Source: Pseudoalteromonas marina
GTDB taxonomy: Bacteria > Pseudomonadota > Gammaproteobacteria > Enterobacterales > Alteromonadaceae
Assembly: GCF_000238335.3 (NCBI RefSeq)
Contig: NZ_AHCB03000012.1
Location: forward strand, 248,001 to 312,000
Reading direction: 5' to 3'
DNA length: 64,000 bases
Shown: positions 62,853-64,000 of the stretch, piece by piece
Position numbering within the stretch: position 1 is the first letter of the stretch
Layout: every line of letters starts with the position of its first letter
Notes under the pieces: model-generated
Told to the model about the DNA's origin: nothing
The model's database searches: none
What the model saw: only the letters and a program-made list of their open reading frames with translations
Position numbers and translations under genes: made by a program

Positions 62853-63347
62853 CTATTTTGCGTCACTATTCACCTGCGCTAGTAAGTCGAGTACTTTTTG
62901 TTGACCAAAAGTTTGTGCAAATTGCTCTGCTGTTTGGCCAGCTTTGTTTTGATGGGCGTTATCGCAATCAAGGCTGACAAGTGTTTTAGCTATACTAAAT
63001 TCGCCTCTAAATATAGCGGCCATTAGGGCCGTATTACCACGCTTATCTTCAAGGCAGGCATTAGCGCCTAACTGTAAAAGCGTGTTAACTGTGCTTTTAT
63101 TACCGTGATAAGTGGCAATCATTAGCGCGGTGTAACCTTTGTTGTTGTAACTATTAATAGGAATGCCTGCATCAACAAACTGCGTTATTACGGCGGTGTC
63201 GTCAGTACGTGCGGCAGCAAAGTAATATGCAAGTAAGCTGTCGTATTGTGCTTGTGCGGTTGTTGGCTCATTCACAGTATTTTGTTGTTCATTACCAAGG
63301 CTTGAAAAGCTCATTACTAAAGTAAATATAATAAGGAATTTACGCAT
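62853..63347 (-). CDS. Exported ankyrin-repeat protein, AnkB-like
   Basis: The 164-aa protein has a signal peptide (MRKFLIIFTLVMSFSSLG) and four ankyrin units, including DAGIPINSYNNKGYTALMIA, TYHGNKSTVNTLLQLGANAC, EDKRGNTALMAAIFRGEFSI and NKAGQTAEQFAQTFGQQKVL. It lies after a catalase gene, as in Pseudomonas aeruginosa katB-ankB, where AnkB supports catalase activity in the periplasm. The terminator between them suggests partial or separate expression here. Confidence 0.82.
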   Translation of the reverse strand: MRKFLIIFTLVMSFSSLGNEQQNTVNEPTTAQAQYDSLLAYYFAAARTDDTAVITQFVDAGIPINSYNNKGYTALMIATYHGNKSTVNTLLQLGANACLEDKRGNTALMAAIFRGEFSIAKTLVSLDCDNAHQNKAGQTAEQFAQTFGQQKVLDLLAQVNSDAK

Positions 63348-63366
63348 ACGGTTTACCTTTTAAAAA

Positions 63367-63395
63367 AAGAGGAAGGAGAGTCGATCCTTCCTCTT
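63367..63395 (-). terminator. Terminator after catalase
   Basis: An 11-bp stem (AAGAGGAAGGA / TCCTTCCTCTT) with a 7-base loop is followed on the minus strand by seven T residues. Confidence 0.9.
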
Positions 63396-63410
63396 GGTTG
63401 GGTAAAATTA

Positions 63411-64000
63411 TTAAAGTTTAGCGGCTAATTGTTTAACCATTTTAATATCGCCATTTACGGCTTTAGTTAAACGTGTACCGTACTCGCTGTCGGCTTTGTA
63501 GAAGTAGCTGAGCATTTTGTGCTTTACTTTGCTGTCTTTCACTTTGCCTAAATCGCCAGCTAAGTTGTCAACTAAGTTAGTACGCTCTTGCTTACTAAAG
63601 CCACGGTAAAGTACGCCAGCTTGTGCGAAGTTTTGCTGCTTTTTAATCGCGGCTTGTTGTACAAAACCTTTAAGTTCAGTGTTACTTCTACGTGCAATTG
63701 GGTTTTCTGCTACGTTTTCGTGACTTGGTTGGTAGTTCACATTACTTGTTGTATTACCGTAGTTCATTGCGCCGTCTTGGTTGTAGTTAACAACATCAAC
63801 TTTTGCGCGGTTAATTGGCAATTGTTGGTGGTTAGCACCTAAGCGGTACATTTGTGTATCTGAGTATGAAAACACACGCCCTTGTAATAGTCTGTCTTCA
63901 GATGGCTCAATACCCGGGATTACATTTGCCGGTGCCATTGCAACTTGTTCTGTAGATTGAAAGAAGTTAGTTGGCATACGGTTTAAGGTCATTGTACCCA
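63411..64000 (-). CDS. Monofunctional catalase (5' end outside window)
   Basis: Catalase breaks down hydrogen peroxide with a haem. The C-terminal 196 residues are present; the frame stays open to the window edge (GTMTLNRMPTNFF), so the gene continues beyond 64000. The proximal haem ligand motif RVFSYSDTQMYRLG is visible about 35 residues into the visible part, followed by PINRAKVDVVNYNQDGAM. The C-terminus has no extra domain, as in clade 3 small-subunit catalases. The ankyrin gene follows. Confidence 0.92.
   Translation of the reverse strand, partial: GTMTLNRMPTNFFQSTEQVAMAPANVIPGIEPSEDRLLQGRVFSYSDTQMYRLGANHQQLPINRAKVDVVNYNQDGAMNYGNTTSNVNYQPSHENVAENPIARRSNTELKGFVQQAAIKKQQNFAQAGVLYRGFSKQERTNLVDNLAGDLGKVKDSKVKHKMLSYFYKADSEYGTRLTKAVNGDIKMVKQLAAKL

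Noticed and set aside
1..64000. tRNA, rRNA, replication origin, prophage or integrase-linked attachment site
   Set aside because: I looked for tRNA-like cloverleafs, integrase genes and long direct repeats flanking the accessory block and saw none I could support.

Overview
The window looks like a chromosomal segment of a marine gammaproteobacterium, most likely Pseudoalteromonas or a close relative. The reasons are the moderately AT-rich base composition, the type VI secretion (T6SS), curli and purine-catabolism clusters together, and family-level resemblance of the SoxR, HscC and Rof-like proteins. No rRNA, tRNA or CRISPR array was seen.

1-18390 (+): the distal half of a T6SS locus. A truncated hcp is followed by an attenuator-like hairpin, then tssE-tssF-tssG-clpV-vgrG and a cargo module: a DUF3540-like protein, a helical-repeat protein, a DUF2169 adaptor, a thiolase-fold-like protein, a PAAR-like DUF4150 protein with an extra N-terminal domain, a 1078-aa multi-membrane-segment effector, and two tandem near-identical membrane proteins that are probable immunity proteins. 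The tssA/B/C/J/K/L/M genes are not in the window and presumably lie upstream.

18444-29368: an accessory, AT-rich stretch. It holds a 52-codon ORF, a badly decayed REP-associated (Y1) transposase, two very large exported ankyrin-type proteins (one a lipoprotein that also carries DUF1566 and Sel1 repeats), and on the minus strand an HscC Hsp70 with a J-like membrane partner.

29369-34663: small stress and envelope genes. These are a lipoprotein, SoxR with a textbook SoxR operator in front of a flavodoxin-fold oxidoreductase, a periplasmic DsrE-like protein, an SGNH hydrolase, a CSS-EAL phosphodiesterase and a thioredoxin-fold-like lipoprotein.

34938-41843: a curli locus: csgD (+), facing csgG-csgF-csgE and one giant 500-aa curlin-repeat protein (-). 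A secreted subtilisin-like protease is divergent from the curlin gene.

41936-61692 (-): two purine-catabolic operons. Operon A is xdhA-xdhB-xdhC-uraD-uraH-guaD-puuD-puuE (guanine/xanthine to allantoate). Operon B is amidase - HpxW-like Ntn hydrolase - TSUP transporter - pucG - allC (allantoate to ureidoglycine, then oxalurate and probably oxamate/oxalate with nitrogen release). A RutR-type TetR regulator and an RraA-like gene follow. Five copies of an inverted repeat of the form CTGACC-N4-GGTCAG lie upstream of operon A, the divergent DUF417 gene, operon B and the regulator itself, suggesting one regulon. Between the operons are DUF417, rof, a zinc-ribbon membrane protein and a small pseudogene.

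61864-64000 (-): an alpha/beta hydrolase, an exported ankyrin protein and the C-terminal part of a catalase cut by the window edge.
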